Below are positions 1 to 10,670 of a stretch of DNA of 64,000 nt, in pieces. Source of the DNA: Adiantum capillus-veneris. Taxonomy: Eukaryota; Streptophyta; Polypodiopsida; Polypodiales; Pteridaceae. Both the position numbers and the translations under genes were made by a program. Where the stretch lies: positions 114,357,549-114,421,548 of the forward strand of contig CM043953.1 in NCBI GenBank assembly GCA_014529385.2. Reading direction: 5' to 3'. Each line of letters begins with the position of its first letter. The stretch's first letter is position 1. The notes below the pieces were generated by a model. The model was given only the letters and a program-made list of their open reading frames with translations, had not been told where the DNA came from and did no database searches.

Positions 1-849
1 CGTCGTCGTCGTCATCCTTGTCGTCGTCATCGACATAGTCCCAGGTTGCATCAATCCATTGCATTGTCATTGTACCAGTTTGTGCAATCATAAGTAGACC
101 ACTCTCGTCGACGAGTGGGGTCTTCGGAGGAGGGTTTTACAACGTCTCTGGTGTCGTATCCCTCTTCTCTCTCTATCTCTCAGTCTCATACACTTGCACG
201 CACAGTGTCCATTCACTTTGTTTGTGATCATAGCATTCTCTCATTGAGAACAGAAGGCTCTCCCTTACATAAGAACTAAAAGGAACCTTGAGCACATCTC
301 GGAGCACTCATCTTGAGCAAAGCGCAAACAATCATTCCGTTGCACCTAACACCACCTGAAACGGAAATGGCAGAAACAGAATAATTGGTGTTTTGGAGTT
401 TCATATGAGGTGTCAAGAAACGGCCTTATTTATAAACAATGTATTTCATAAAACAAGTAGCCTAGGAGGGACTATAGGTGTATTTATAATTGAAACACAA
501 CAAGGCATGATTGAAAAGTTTCAAAGTTAATGCTTCATAGATAGTAGACTGTTTTCAAACCAGAACTGGATCTTCATACTACATAGTGTCAAACCAAGGT
601 ACAACTTACAAGATACATTATACATGTCGCAAGTCAAAATGTATGACTCTGCATAAGCTGTAAGAGTCATACTGTCCATAATCCAAATCCAACCATCAAT
701 GTCGGAAAACATAGCAAAATATGATTCAAATCAAAGCTCACCGGCAACTGCAAACATAAATCACCGCATAAACAAAAAGATAGGGTCCATAATCATATTA
801 GTAATCAGTCCATTGGGCAAAGGCCTAAACCCAACATTACCCATCTGAT
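1..849. other. No gene recognised; short CGT/GTC-rich start
   Basis: The first 35 bases are a degenerate CGT/GTC trinucleotide repeat. The rest is AT-rich sequence with stops in all frames. I see no domain, LTR end or RNA gene here. It may be the degraded 3' flank of the minus-strand transposase remnant that follows. Confidence 0.5.
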
Positions 850-1278
850 GTAAGTATCATTGTCGTGTCTCAAGAATTTGAGTCATGCTCATCGTCATCT
901 CCGTCATCCTCAGCCTCATCTTTAGCCTCATTGTCTTCGCTCTCCTCCTTTAAGAGGACTCTTGCGCACTTATTGAAGCTAAAAGTGCACTTCGGCCATT
1001 GACTCTAGCTACTCCTCTCCGTCATTGTTGTCTCCTCGTATCATGAATTGGAGTCATAGCCTCCTCATAGAGCAATGCATATAAATCACGCTCCTACTGT
1101 GGGTTATCTTGAATGTCACACACCTTCTCAATGTCAATTTTATGGACATCGATTGGTGTGGGCTTAGGGGAATCAGAAAGCCTCTCTAGCAACTGTAAGT
1201 TGCAATCTCTAGTAACTGTAGGTTGCAATGACAAAACACCAATCACTCAAGTTGCAAGGTCGTGAGCTTATTTCTCTT

Positions 1279-1503
1279 GTTTGTATGGAAGAGAGCCCAA
1301 GTACTCCAATTCCTTTCACATACACCAGCAACATAACCTTGTGAGAGGACTTGAAGTGCAAGGCGTTTCTGCAAACAACACATGACAATAAGTTTGTATG
1401 GAAGAGAGCCCACGCACTCCAATTTCTGTCACATACACCGGCAACATAATCTTGTGAGAGGACTTGAAGTGCAAGGTGTTTCTGCAAACAACACATGACA
1501 ATA
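1279..1503. repeat. Tandem duplication, 113-bp unit x2
   Basis: Copy 1 (1279-1391) and copy 2 (1392-1503) are near-identical over their whole length. Both cover the hAT C-terminal coding block, so part of the transposase was duplicated in tandem. Confidence 0.9.
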
Positions 1504-1520
1504 AAGAGGGAAAGTTAACT

Positions 1521-1714
1521 TTTAACACTTGGTTTTGTAGAGACTGCAATGGAAAAACCTCCAATGAATTCTAGGAGATTAGGAAAGTGTAATACCAAAG
1601 TAGGTACACAAAACCAAGTATTAAGTTTTAACACTTGGTTCTGTAGAGACTTCAATGGAAAAACCTACAATGAATTCTAGGAGACTAGGAAAGTGTATTT
1701 ACCAAAGTAGGTGC
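1521..1714. repeat. Tandem duplication, about 106-bp unit x2
   Basis: The unit starting TTTAACACTTGGTT at 1521 recurs at 1627 with few substitutions, ending in ACCAAAGTAGGT in both copies. It sits directly beside the 113-bp duplication inside the same hAT remnant. Confidence 0.85.
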
Positions 1715-2246
1715 CCAATTCGCATACTTCTCCCACCATGAGCTGTGTCTCTTTGAGCTTTGCAGTGGCTCGACCAAAGTGGTTGCGTTCAATACGAAAG
1801 CAAATCATCCTCTATCCTCCTCTGCATTGTTACATCACCACGAGTGTACTTCTGCACATACTTTTGAAATCCCTTGTCTAGCTCTTCTTCCACAAATTGC
1901 TCTTTGCTACGCTTTAAAGGGTGTGACAAATGTGCAACAAAATGGATTGGTTTATGAAACCCATTCCATCGTGATTCCCACACCTCCCACAATTCATTAA
2001 TCGTGTTAGCATTGACTGGCATGGCACAAATGACATAAACAAAGGGGCAAATAGAATTCAGCCATTCATAATATGAGCAACAACTTGCAAAGAATATAGA
2101 ACTTACTTTTCCAATGACAAGTAGGCATTCTTGTTGAGAGCTTCCCCAATTTTATCCATGTACTCGTAGAGTAGGTCTAATGTGCTCCCCTCCATGTCGG
2201 TGATGCGCAAAACTGTGTTAATAGGATTCAAGGATTTCATCAATGC

Positions 2247-2652
2247 ACATATTTAAAGGCCCTTGGCCTGTGAAAAGCAGTAACCTGAAAAACATCAAAC
2301 TCTGAAAGCATCTGGTCGAAAAGCGGGTGTCCAAAAGTTGCGAGCACAAATTGTGGAAATACGTAAAGCTACCACATCATCGGAGCAAAACACGAAAATC
2401 CGTACAGTCTTCCACGTGGCACTGTCAGCGCAAAACGCGGCGTCTGTACAACTGCCACGTCATCATGCTAGCGCGGTCCCATAAGTTTGTGGGAACTCCT
2501 CTTTAAAAATAGGCCAGTTGGCAAGGTGAAAACTCCATTTGCTGTTGCTTCTTCTTCTGATGTTGCTGCTTCTTAGGGTTTAGGTCCCTCGGTCGGGGAT
2601 CTATAGGTTGGCTGCGTTCTTCAGTGGCTTCACACGTTAGCAGTTTGTGACA
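2247..2652 (-). repeat. 3' LTR remnant of element E
   Basis: This block aligns with 6202-6535 (shared GCCCTTGGCCT, AAGCATCAAACT and GGGTTTAGG). It ends in TTTGTGACA, the complement of the TGTCACAAA start used by several LTRs here, and a minus-strand purine tract follows at once. The left edge is cut at the hAT remnant. Confidence 0.7.
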
Positions 2653-2896
2653 TCCCCCCTTCTTGAAAGAAAATAATCATCTGCAATTACAACATACCTG
2701 TAAAATAGCTCAACTTAGCTCAAAAATTTCTGAGGGTCATTCTGAGAGACATTCCAAGGAACAATCCGAGGAACAATCAGTTTTGTCATTCCAGATTAGA
2801 GCTCTTGATATCCTCGGTCGTTGGCTTCCGAGAAAAATCTCATCCAATAAGGAGTCTCATTCCAGATTGGAGATCTTGGAGATCTTGATATCTTGG

Positions 2897-4611
2897 TGTC
2901 ACGAGGACATGGCAAGTGCTAACCTTAGTTGTTGGTTTCTTTCCGATGATTTTTATTTAATTTTTGGGACCCTCTTTTTGAAGTTCCAAATGGACGGACA
3001 TTGTGTGGCCAGTGTGAAACGGTCGACGACCGAGAGTTTCACCTGCAATCGGCAAGGGTAGGTCGCCACGAGATGGTCGGGCCAGTCGGTATTGGAATCC
3101 GAGCAGTAAAAGCGTTTCTAGGCTCAGTTCAAAGTCATTTAGGCCCCTCGCGACACTTATAAGTTGGTGGGTACTAGAAAATTAACTCAAAAGAGGCATA
3201 AAGGACACATGGCGGCTCCATATGCATTTGCCAAAAGCATCAGCAAGAGGGGGCGCCCATTTCAAGAGAGGGGGACTGATTGCAGCTCATAAGAGTGCTA
3301 CAGTGTGTGTATGAGTAGTGGGTGCAGGGGATCACAGCTTTAATGGAAAGCTTGCCTTCTCCCTTGCTCTATGTAGCGCGATGATTTGCTCTTGCGCATC
3401 TCTCGCTCTCCTTTGCACATATGGTAATGCCCCTCTAGTTGGGCTTGTCAGATGACCATGTACAGTTATGGGGGTTTTATGCGCGTTTGCCAAGGCAAGG
3501 CCTTGTGTACAGGAACCGGATTGGCTAATTGCTAATCCCCTTCAGGTACGCACAGTTCCATCGCGAAGGAATGCGAAAACGGAGATTTTTCTCGCCCGAA
3601 AACTCGCTCGATTTGCAGGGGAACTGTCCCATTGCGTGCGGGAGAGTTTGACACACACGTAGACGTGTTTGCTCCGCCCAAAACGATCCAAAACAGAAAA
3701 TTATAGCTTGCTCTGTTTTTCTGCAGGTTTAGGGTTTCGCACCTAAACTGTAGGACATCATCAGGGAGGCCTCGGGAAAGCCGTGCGATGCTTAAATAGG
3801 GCTTTGGGCACCTGACAGTGTCAAAACAGGAAATTACAGCATGCTGAAATTGACCTGCAGCTCACTGGAAAGCTTCCATACTGCAAGGGAAAGTGTCCTT
3901 TACGTGTACTTTTCACCTACAGGGATGTTTTCGCCATTATGTTGGTGAAATTGGGTCAAAAACCTGCAATTACAGCCATGGACAGGTTTGGACAGCTTGG
4001 TGAGGGTTAGGTGGAAGCGTTTGGATTGTTTATTTGCGAGGGGAGCCTCGGGAAAGCATTGGGTGCTTGTACAAGACAATTTAGAGAGATTTCCTGCGAG
4101 GAATCTTGTCTAATTCAAGGGGCAAGTGACCCTATAGGTGCGAGAGCTCGAGGGCTATCCACATAAGTGATTGGCACGCGAATTGGAGCGCAAAACAGAG
4201 GATTCAGCGTGCTGTAATTTCTTGCCAGGTTTTGTAAAGTGCTCCAAAGTGGGTGGAAAGCCACCGTGTACTTGGGATTTTGTCCATGGAGACTTCTACT
4301 GTGGTTATGCTGCTGAAGTCGGGTTAGAGTAGGGGAATCTCAACCTGATAAAAGTGGGTCAGCTTGTAGAAGTTTACAAGTTTTTCTCAAGTTTAATAAG
4401 AATAAAGAACTACAGAAAGGGGCGCCAATCTTTGGGGCCTACAGGGTGTAGCTGTCTGCTTGGTAGCACCCTAGCTACTAGGCCGTGGTTTGTTTTGAAG
4501 TGTAATTCGAGTCACATGTTTATTCGTGACGTTCCTTTGTGTCCTAAAGTTAAAGTCTAAAGTGAAGTTTCGGGTGAAAGCCAAAGTCTACCGTCCTACA
4601 GACCGGTTTCA
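2897..4611 (+). mobile_element. Family-F LTR (copy 1), probably solo
   Basis: From about 3230 to 4611 this aligns with the well-bounded F LTR at 61514-62989. Shared landmarks are the ATGCCCCTCTAG block, the GCAGGTTTAGGGTTT block, the conserved core at 4401-4440 and the end GACCGGTTTCA. The start is less certain: TGTCACGAGG at 2897 is a plausible LTR edge but the first 300 bp diverge from the other copy. No internal region or coding sequence follows. The flanks contain an imperfect direct repeat (AAATCTCATCC near 2835 and 4618), so the target duplication is unclear. Confidence 0.6.
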
Positions 4612-4716
4612 CCTAGGAAAATCTCATCCTAAGGAGTATTTAGTGGTTGGCACATCACAATGCAACACAAATGCTCACATATGCATGTTACAAGACATAG
4701 AAACATAAAGCTGCTG

Positions 4717-5073
4717 ATGAACCCCCCCCGGCGCAAATAACCATCTTGGTTAGGGCCATGAGTTGTTCAAAAACTTCCTCATCTTTCCTCCCGCAAATAA
4801 CCTAAAAAGGTCCGGGCTATGAGATATAGAGGCCTTTTTGAACCTAACGTCCCCTAGACCGCAGCCTGCATCATTTGGAGGTGCTGAGAGTAACTATTGC
4901 TCATACTTCCTGATACTCCCTCCATAAATAACCATGGAGGTCTGGGCCATGAGTTAAAATAACAATACTCCCCCCGTAAATAACCACAAGGGTCCAAGTC
5001 ATGAGTAAAAGCAACACATTTTAGATATTCAATACTCCCCCCGCAAATAACCACAATGGTCCGGGCCATGAGT
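4717..5073. repeat. Five dispersed copies of a ~40-bp motif in E
   Basis: A motif of the form TACTCCCCCCGCAAATAACC followed by GGTCCGGGCCATGAGT occurs near 4720, 4787, 4913, 4967 and 5034. The related element B carries one recognisable copy (complement, about 27657-27704). The copies are direct repeats separated by variable sequence. Confidence 0.8.
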
Positions 5074-5369
5074 ATGTGCAAGCATTCTAAAACATCAATT
5101 TTCTTTAGTACTCCTCCGGGGAGTAAATCACTAATTATTGAAACCAGTTTTGAAATTATAGTCAAACAATTCAAATCGGCACCAAGACAGGTTCAAAATA
5201 CCTTCCATTTCAAACAAATTCCATCCATCTCAAACAAATTCCAAACAGGATCACCAAACAAGTTCTTAAACAAAATTCAAAAAACTACTAAATCAAAAAG
5301 CATTCTTGACATTAGTCGAGCTCGAAAGTCGACAAGGATTCCGTCTTGAAACTTGCACCAAAATTAGGG

Positions 5370-5660
5370 TTAGATTTCTTTCATAAGGTTGTGGCCAACT
5401 GCAACATGGTCCATAAGCTCTTGAATAGTCGAAACAAGCCTTGACAGACATCGTTCCTGTGGCGGTGATGATAGCTTCAAGATATAGCAATCATAGTGAG
5501 TCTCCAAGGTTATCCGTTTGAGAAGAGACACCTGCTGAGATATGTCGAGAAATTTCAAGTAATAATCTGCTAAGGTTTGTGTGGCAAGCATTTCAAGATA
5601 CCCCACTCTGCCAGAAGTTGCACTCCAAAGAAAAATGTATGAAAGCATGTAACTTCGGGC
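5370..5660 (-). pseudogene. Gypsy gag fragment of element E
   Basis: The minus-strand frame contains LxSPPQERCLSRLVSTIQELMDHVAVGHNLMKE. This matches in order the gag of element B at 26400-26540 (SLPQEYCLSKQVSTMQELMDHAVVGYKLMKE). It is the C-terminal part of the capsid domain. The zinc knuckle, protease and the rest of pol are absent, and non-coding 3' internal sequence follows directly. It is not expected to make a complete capsid protein. Confidence 0.7.
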
Positions 5661-5933
5661 AAAAATTTTCTTGAAAGCTTGCCAAAAAAAAAACAGTGGC
5701 TCAAGAGATCTTTGATTCTCTTGATTAATTCCCCATGGCTTATGTCCTATAAGACAGAGCGATGAAGACGGGGGCGCGCCCGATGCGCGATGTAGTAAGG
5801 GTGGGAGTGCCTAATAAGTCCGGGGTCGGGAAGCAGAGATACTTTAATAAAATCCCTGTAAAACTTGGAAGCGCCATCTTGCTCAGTCTCCTCTTTGGTA
5901 GGACCGGTATGCTTTCAAAAAAGCACATGCCCG

Positions 5934-5947
5934 AAGCTTGGATACCA
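5934..5947 (-). promoter_or_regulatory. Primer-binding site of element E
   Basis: On the minus strand the sequence reads TGGTATCCAAGCTT, starting one base inside the LTR. TGGTATC is the usual start of a site complementary to the 3' end of initiator methionyl tRNA. Confidence 0.7.
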
Positions 5948-5948
5948 C

Positions 5949-6535
5949 TGTCACGAGGACAGGCACCACATGCCAACATAAAAAAACATACCGAACAACT
6001 TTAATTCAAAATTCAAATAACACTGAAATGAAAGAGATGCACGACATAGGGACCGGGAGTGGCGGAGCTCCATCCCTAGAGAACACTGGCCCCAAACCTT
6101 GGCGCCCCTTTTGGTATTTCTTTATATTGCTTCAACTCAGTACAATGCCGGTACTTGCGCTTTGCACCTTTACTTGGAAGCGTGCGAGAGTATGAGCCCT
6201 TTGCACATATTTAAAGGCCCTTGGCCTATGAAAAGCAGTTACATGAAAAGCATCAAACTTCAAAAGCATTTGGTCCAAAAGCGAGTGTCCAAAAGCTGCC
6301 AACATGAATTGCGGAAATCTGTAGTCCGTACTAACTGCCCGTCATCATCTTTTGCGCAAGATATTGAGTGTGTGTGCGTCTTGTCGTGCTTTATTTTAAT
6401 CCCTTTAGGTCCCTTGGGCCCCATTGGGTGGTGGGAACTCCTCTTTTAAAAGTAGGCCACTCGACAAGACTTTATAAGTTGGTAAAACATCTTTTGTTGC
6501 TTCTGTTGCTTCTTCTTAAGGGTTTAGGTGTTACA
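5949..6535 (-). repeat. 5' LTR of element E
   Basis: Starts TGTCACGAGG next to the primer-binding site and contains the conserved core in reverse orientation at 6088-6127. It ends near TTAGGTGTTACA, shorter than the matching 3' LTR edge, so the outer end is truncated. Confidence 0.65.
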
Positions 6536-6640
6536 AGGCGACGGGCACCACGTGCCAACGGAAAGAACAGACTGAACAGACTTTTAGCACATCAATAACA
6601 ACTGAACTGAAAGAGATGCACGACACACGAGACGAGGAAT
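6529..6640 (-). repeat. Partial second LTR edge of family E
   Basis: TGTTACAAGGCGACGGGCACC and about 100 following bases repeat the edge at 5949 (TGTCACGAGGACAGGCACC). The copy stops where the TGTCACAAATTGATG block begins, so it is a rearranged or truncated LTR. Confidence 0.6.
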
Positions 6641-7133
6641 TGTCACAAATTGATGATGTGGCATGATCACCTGCAGACAATACAGATGATGGTGTGGCGG
6701 ACAAAAAATGATGACGTGGATGTATGAACAAGCTGACGTGGATAGTTGTACGTGTTTTTCGGAATTTACGCTGGCGGGCTGACGTGGTGGATTGTATTGG
6801 CTGCTGACATGGCAAGGCTGTACGGATTTCCGCAATTTGCACTGATTCTTTTTGGCAGTTTTGGAGGACTAGTTGCTTTTGGGACAGTTTGCTTTTGAGT
6901 TTAACTGCTTTTGGGACTCTGCTTTTGGCATCCCTTGTAAGAATAAAAAGAGCCCATGGGCCTCACTCTTGAGAGCATCTGCATGCAAAGTCTAAGAGCA
7001 GAGGACCCCTACGGGAGTTGTACTTTGCTCAAGATTTAATATAATAAAGAAATACCGAAAGGGACGCTAGGTTTTTGGGGCCAACCTCTGGGCACGGAAC
7101 TACGTTGGGCTGTGGTGACGGAGTGTCTTGACA
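6641..7133 (+). mobile_element. Solo-LTR-like block of gypsy type
   Basis: Starts TGTCACAAATTGATG, contains the shared core at 7043-7080, and ends GGAGTGTCTTGACA. No primer-binding site or polypurine tract adjoins it. The 5-bp flanks (GGAAT, CCCTT) do not match, so it is either an old solo LTR in a rearranged site or a truncated end. Confidence 0.55.
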
Positions 7134-8031
7134 CCCTTTAACAAATGAGACAATGGTGGTTCGGCAATATGTGCAAAGTGCTACTGTATGCTTGACACAA
7201 ACCCAAAAATGAGTGAACATCATATGCTGTCTAAAGCATAGACAACTCTCTTACCGCACTTGCCTTTGCGGGATCAAGTCGAATGCCCTCGGGAGAGATG
7301 ATGTAGCCCAAATAGCACACAGTAGTCAGAAAAAATTCCAACTTCTTTACTGGAGTGTAAAGACGGTTAGCATCCAATCGAGCCAAACTTTCTTTACATC
7401 AATAGCATGTTGCTCCCAAGAAGAGGAGAAAATGAGAATGTCATCCAGAAAAATAAACACGCACTTACGAACCAAGTCAATGAAGATCCGCATCATCATA
7501 CGATTAAACGTATCTCTTGCACCCACCGCTAGACCAAACGGCGTAACAATGAACTCGTAGTGCCCGCATTCGGTTCTAAAGGCGATCTTGTAGATGTCAC
7601 TTTGCGATGCTTACCTGACTCTTCAAATCGTTTTTTGAAAACACTATTGCCCCATTGAGACGCTCCAAAATGTACTCGATGCGAGGCATAGGAAATTTGT
7701 TCTTGACCGTCATCTTGTTGAGGGCCCTGTAGGCCACACATAACCGCGCTGAGCCATCTTTCTTACGAACTAAAAAAATTGGAGCAGCAAAAGGACTTAC
7801 ATTGGGACGCATAAAACCCCTATCCAACAAGTCACCTAGTTGGCGCTCTAGCTTCTCTTTATTAGCCTTGTTCATACGATATGGAAACTTACTTACTGGT
7901 TGTGCTCCGTCCACTAGGTCGATGACATGATCCTCAGGTCGCTTGGGAGGAAGTGTAGGGGGGAGAACATCATGGAGAAACAAATGCTCATACTTTTCAA
8001 ACAACTCACCATACCTGTCAGGGGTACCCAA
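7134..8031 (-). pseudogene. Gypsy reverse transcriptase remnant of H
   Basis: The minus-strand frames give the RT entry region (GxLxDRGFMRPNVSPFAAP, then FLVRKKDGSARLCVAYRALN) at 7700-7860. After frameshifts they give GHYEFIVTPFGLA near 7540 and the catalytic FLDDILIFS near 7430. A linker block, RLDPAK and then DVHSFLGLC, follows at 7190-7300. These are the palm motifs of Ty3/gypsy RT in the right order. At least two frame changes (near 7600 and 7230) and the missing 3' half make it inactive. Confidence 0.8.
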
Positions 8032-8379
8032 GTTCCGTGATGTGGGGTTGACATAAATGACCGTCGCTTGGGCTCCGTGACATAGCTCGCTTTTAGCCTA
8101 GAAATGAGAAATGAGAGGGAGAGAGGGAATGCCGCTCTTGCTTTGAATGAGGACTGGCTGCCACACATTATCGTTGATAAGAAGCGTAAACTTCTCCCAA
8201 GCGATAACCAGCTTAAACATGCAAAACCACTTAATGCCCAAAATGATATCACATCGTGCAAGTTTAGAGAATACAAAACGACATATAAAAGAGTTTGTTG
8301 AATGACGAATTTGACATCATTAACTTCTTCAGAGATCGAAGCGTCCATGCCTTTAGAAAACCCCTGCACCGGGAGGGTG

Positions 8380-8615
8380 GGGATGGGGGAAGCCTAAAGA
8401 CGTGCATGTTTCATAAGAGATTCACTTATGACATCATGAGAGCTTCCAGAATCAAATAACACAACCCCCCTTTAACCATTCACATGTCTGTAACATTTTA
8501 TGAGTTCATCCTCTTCGAAAGTCCCCTCCTTAGCTTCTTGCTTTACCACACTCATAGCATTCACACGAGGAGTAGAGTCAGAAGTTGATGCAGTAGAGTT
8601 TTCCTGTTTAAGTTC
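8380..8615 (-). pseudogene. Gypsy aspartic protease remnant of H
   Basis: A minus-strand frame across 8400-8465 reads VVLFDSGSSHDVISESLMKHARL-like, the D-S-G active-site loop of a retropepsin, between the gag zinc knuckle and RT. Stops flank it on both sides. Confidence 0.7.
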
Positions 8616-8618
8616 TTT

Positions 8619-9883
8619 CTAAGGACATTCCTTTTTCATGTGACCTACGACTGAACAATGGAAGCACCTACGTTCCTTTGCATACAATGCTTGTTCTTCT
8701 CTACTAACTTGCCCACCTAAAACTCCTTGAGAAATCTTTTCATCAGGTGTGAGGTGAGGTTTATCAGTAATTCCTTTACCCTTATCCTTAACTTTATCGC
8801 TCTTTGCTTGAGATTGAGATGGAGAATTAGATTGAGAAGAAGAATTGGAAGAGTTCTTTTCATTTTTATGGTTACCATTCCCATTATAATTCGTGTCCTT
8901 AGGCAAGTCATGAGAGGAAGAGCTACCATTACTTGAGGCCTTCTTGAGCTTACCCTTGTTGTGCTTCATCTCTTGGAGTTGAGCCAAGCATATAGCTTCT
9001 TGCAATGTCTTCGGATCAGCAGCTTCCACATCAAACTTGATCAAGTGGTCCAATCGAAAGAGAGAGGCCTCTAACTTCTCCTCATCGGATCTCGGCAATT
9101 GTCCACCTAACTGGACACACGGTTAGCATACAACATCACAGGTTTACCTTGTTGAGACAAAGCCCAAAAATCCTCTTTCAATCGCTTCAAGTACTGGAGG
9201 TAAGAAGCGAGTCTTTATATCCTCCTCCAACTCCTCCCAACTTATCTCGAGAGGGGGAACTAGGAGAGACTTCGAATGGGCAGCCTTGTGGTCTTCCTCC
9301 TCCTCCAAGTGATGGTATCACCCGTAAGATGCATAGAAGCCAAGAGAACTTTGTTATTATCAACGTTTTACCAACCGCAAAATAGGATGTAAATTGATGC
9401 AACCAAGAATAAATGACAATAGCATCCATCTTACTGTCATACTTAATGAAACATGATCTTCTCGGGAATTGGTGCATGGGTCGTCCATGTCGCATTGGTC
9501 GCCTCTGCGATGGTCTTGGCAAGCTTTTCATAATCAAGCTCCAAAGAAGGGGTATTGGATCGCATTGCCAAAGTGGTGATGAGATCACGCATAGTGGCCC
9601 ATTCTTGTCTACGTGCCTTGGCATCTGCCTCGCGCTCCCGTCTACAAGCCTAGGCTTCGGCCGCAAATTGACGTTCCTCTCGCTCCGCCGCTTCAGCACG
9701 CTCGACAGGACGTGCTTCTTCTTGCTGCATCATCATCTCCATCATCACTGGCATCATAGAATCCATGGGATTGGGTGGCAAGGATGGAGGGGTAGGGGGA
9801 GGGCTTGTGGGAGGATCTGTAGGTGGAACTTGCTCGCCTTTTTGATTGGTGGAGGTCTCCATACCACTACGAGTCTTGACCAT
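8619..9883 (-). pseudogene. Gypsy gag remnant of H
   Basis: The likely start is the ATG at 9883 (MVKTRSGMETSTNQ), followed by a proline-rich stretch and a charged, possibly coiled region to 9650. Frame changes and stops lie at 9100-9650. From 9098 the frame reopens with an RSDEEKLEASLFRLDHL capsid-end segment and a low-complexity Ser/Asn/Lys linker. A zinc knuckle, CFHCSVVGHMKKEC (CX2CX4HX4C), sits at about 8640-8680 and a stop follows directly. Layout is normal for plant gypsy gag; the interruptions make it a pseudogene. Confidence 0.75.
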
Positions 9884-9941
9884 GCAAGGTTTTCTCCTCG
9901 TGGTTCAAGGAAGGTTGTAGACTAATCTTTGGGAGACTATC

Positions 9942-10608
9942 TGTCACAAAGTGATGACGTGTCTGCTCGGGAGCCGAGCCGCTGAAAACCCTAATTCTGC
10001 AAACCCTAACCCTAAAACCTGCAAACCCTAAAATCTGCCAAAAACCCTAACCCTAACCCTAACCCTAACCCTAACCCTAGCAGCAGGGCTGATTTCCGTC
10101 AAACGTGCTGGCATCCTGACGTGGCACCGTATAGAAAAGCATCCGGATTTTGTGGCATAATTGGCTGAATTTGCGGCAGATTTTTGCAGCTTTTGCTTTT
10201 ATTTTTCCACGCAAATTGAGTTGAAAAGAAAGAGAGAATTGGATTGCTTTATTGAAAGCTCAAGAGAGCTTGTGTGAGATAGAGAGAGAATACTTTGCTT
10301 TTGATCTGCAACCTTTGGGGCTCTGCTTTTGGCATCCCTTGTAAACAATAAATAAGCGGTTTGGGCTCTCTCTGTAGATCATCTGGACGCAGAGTCTGAG
10401 AGTGAAACCCTAACCGCACTCTTGTACTTTGAACATTGATTAATACATAAAGAAATACCGAAAGGGGTGCCAATCTTGGGGCCAATATCTCTAGGCACGA
10501 AACTCCGCCGGGCCAGTGCAAATCTATTGTGATCTGTGAATTCTTTTGAAGTGGTTATTTGGTGCTGTTGTGATTGATTCTTGACTCGGAGTGTCCAAGT
10601 TTGTTTCA
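9942..10608 (+). repeat. 5' LTR of element A
   Basis: 667 bp, matched by the 3' LTR at 16227-16919. It holds many CCCTAA units (about 9978-10080), a purine-rich AGAGAGA stretch and the shared core at 10446-10483. Its last bases are TTTGTTTCA where the 3' LTR has TTTGTGACA, so the end has mutated. Confidence 0.92.
10043..10080 (+). repeat. Telomere-like (CCCTAA)n inside LTR
   Basis: Five to six uninterrupted CCCTAA units, with further degenerate AAACCCTA units upstream from 9988. The sister LTR has a similar but rearranged array, so it is part of the LTR and not a chromosome end. Confidence 0.9.
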
Positions 10609-10609
10609 G

Positions 10610-10625
10610 TGGTATCAAAGCACGG
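10610..10625 (+). promoter_or_regulatory. Primer-binding site of element A
   Basis: TGGTATCAAAGCACGG one base after the LTR; TGGTATC-A-AGC is the usual complement of initiator methionyl tRNA. Confidence 0.85.
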
Positions 10626-10670
10626 CCGATTTCTCTTCTGCGGGAAATCTGATCCCCAAATTTTTTTCCC

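Larger units (their letters stand above)
870..2240 (-). pseudogene. hAT-like (DUF659-type) transposase remnant
   Basis: Read on the minus strand, 2240 to about 1700 gives a segment with YEYMDKIGEAL, then a W-x4-RWNGFHKPIHF-like block and DDLLSYR. Around 1260-1400 it gives CERNWSTWALFHTNKRNKL followed by LVF-H-NLQLL. That order (DUF659 part, W-rich middle, then the hAT C-terminal dimerisation signature) is typical of plant hAT transposases. A second, altered copy of the dimerisation block lies beside the first because the DNA is tandemly duplicated. The acidic C-terminal tail continues to about 870. Frames are broken repeatedly and no terminal inverted repeats were found, so this is a dead fragment. 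It adjoins the truncated edge of LTR E at 2247. Family assignment rests on motif resemblance only. Confidence 0.6.
2247..6535 (-). mobile_element. Gypsy-type element E, minus strand, pol-less, interrupted
   Basis: The 3' LTR remnant is 2247-2652, with an adjoining polypurine tract on the minus strand (2653-2670). The 3' internal region is at 2653-2830 and 4620-5300, the gag remnant at 5370-5660, the primer-binding site at 5934-5947 and the 5' LTR at 5949-6535. The internal sequence matches element B: the reverse complement of 2653-2820 aligns with 27950-28076, and that of 4620-5280 with 27300-27850. No protease, RT, RNase H or integrase is visible between gag and the 3' non-coding part, as in B, so E belongs to a non-autonomous lineage. 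A family-F LTR lies in the middle. The outer ends are damaged and no target duplication was found. Confidence 0.7.

Noticed and set aside
6636-7138. Target duplication for the LTR block 6641-7133
   Set aside because: Flanks GGAAT and CCCTT do not match.
9413-9925. 170-codon plus-strand open frame
   Set aside because: It overlaps the minus-strand gag of element H and encodes no recognisable protein; antisense shadow.
10043-10080. True telomere or chromosome-fusion site
   Set aside because: The CCCTAA run lies within a defined LTR, is repeated in the partner LTR, and is bounded by element sequence.
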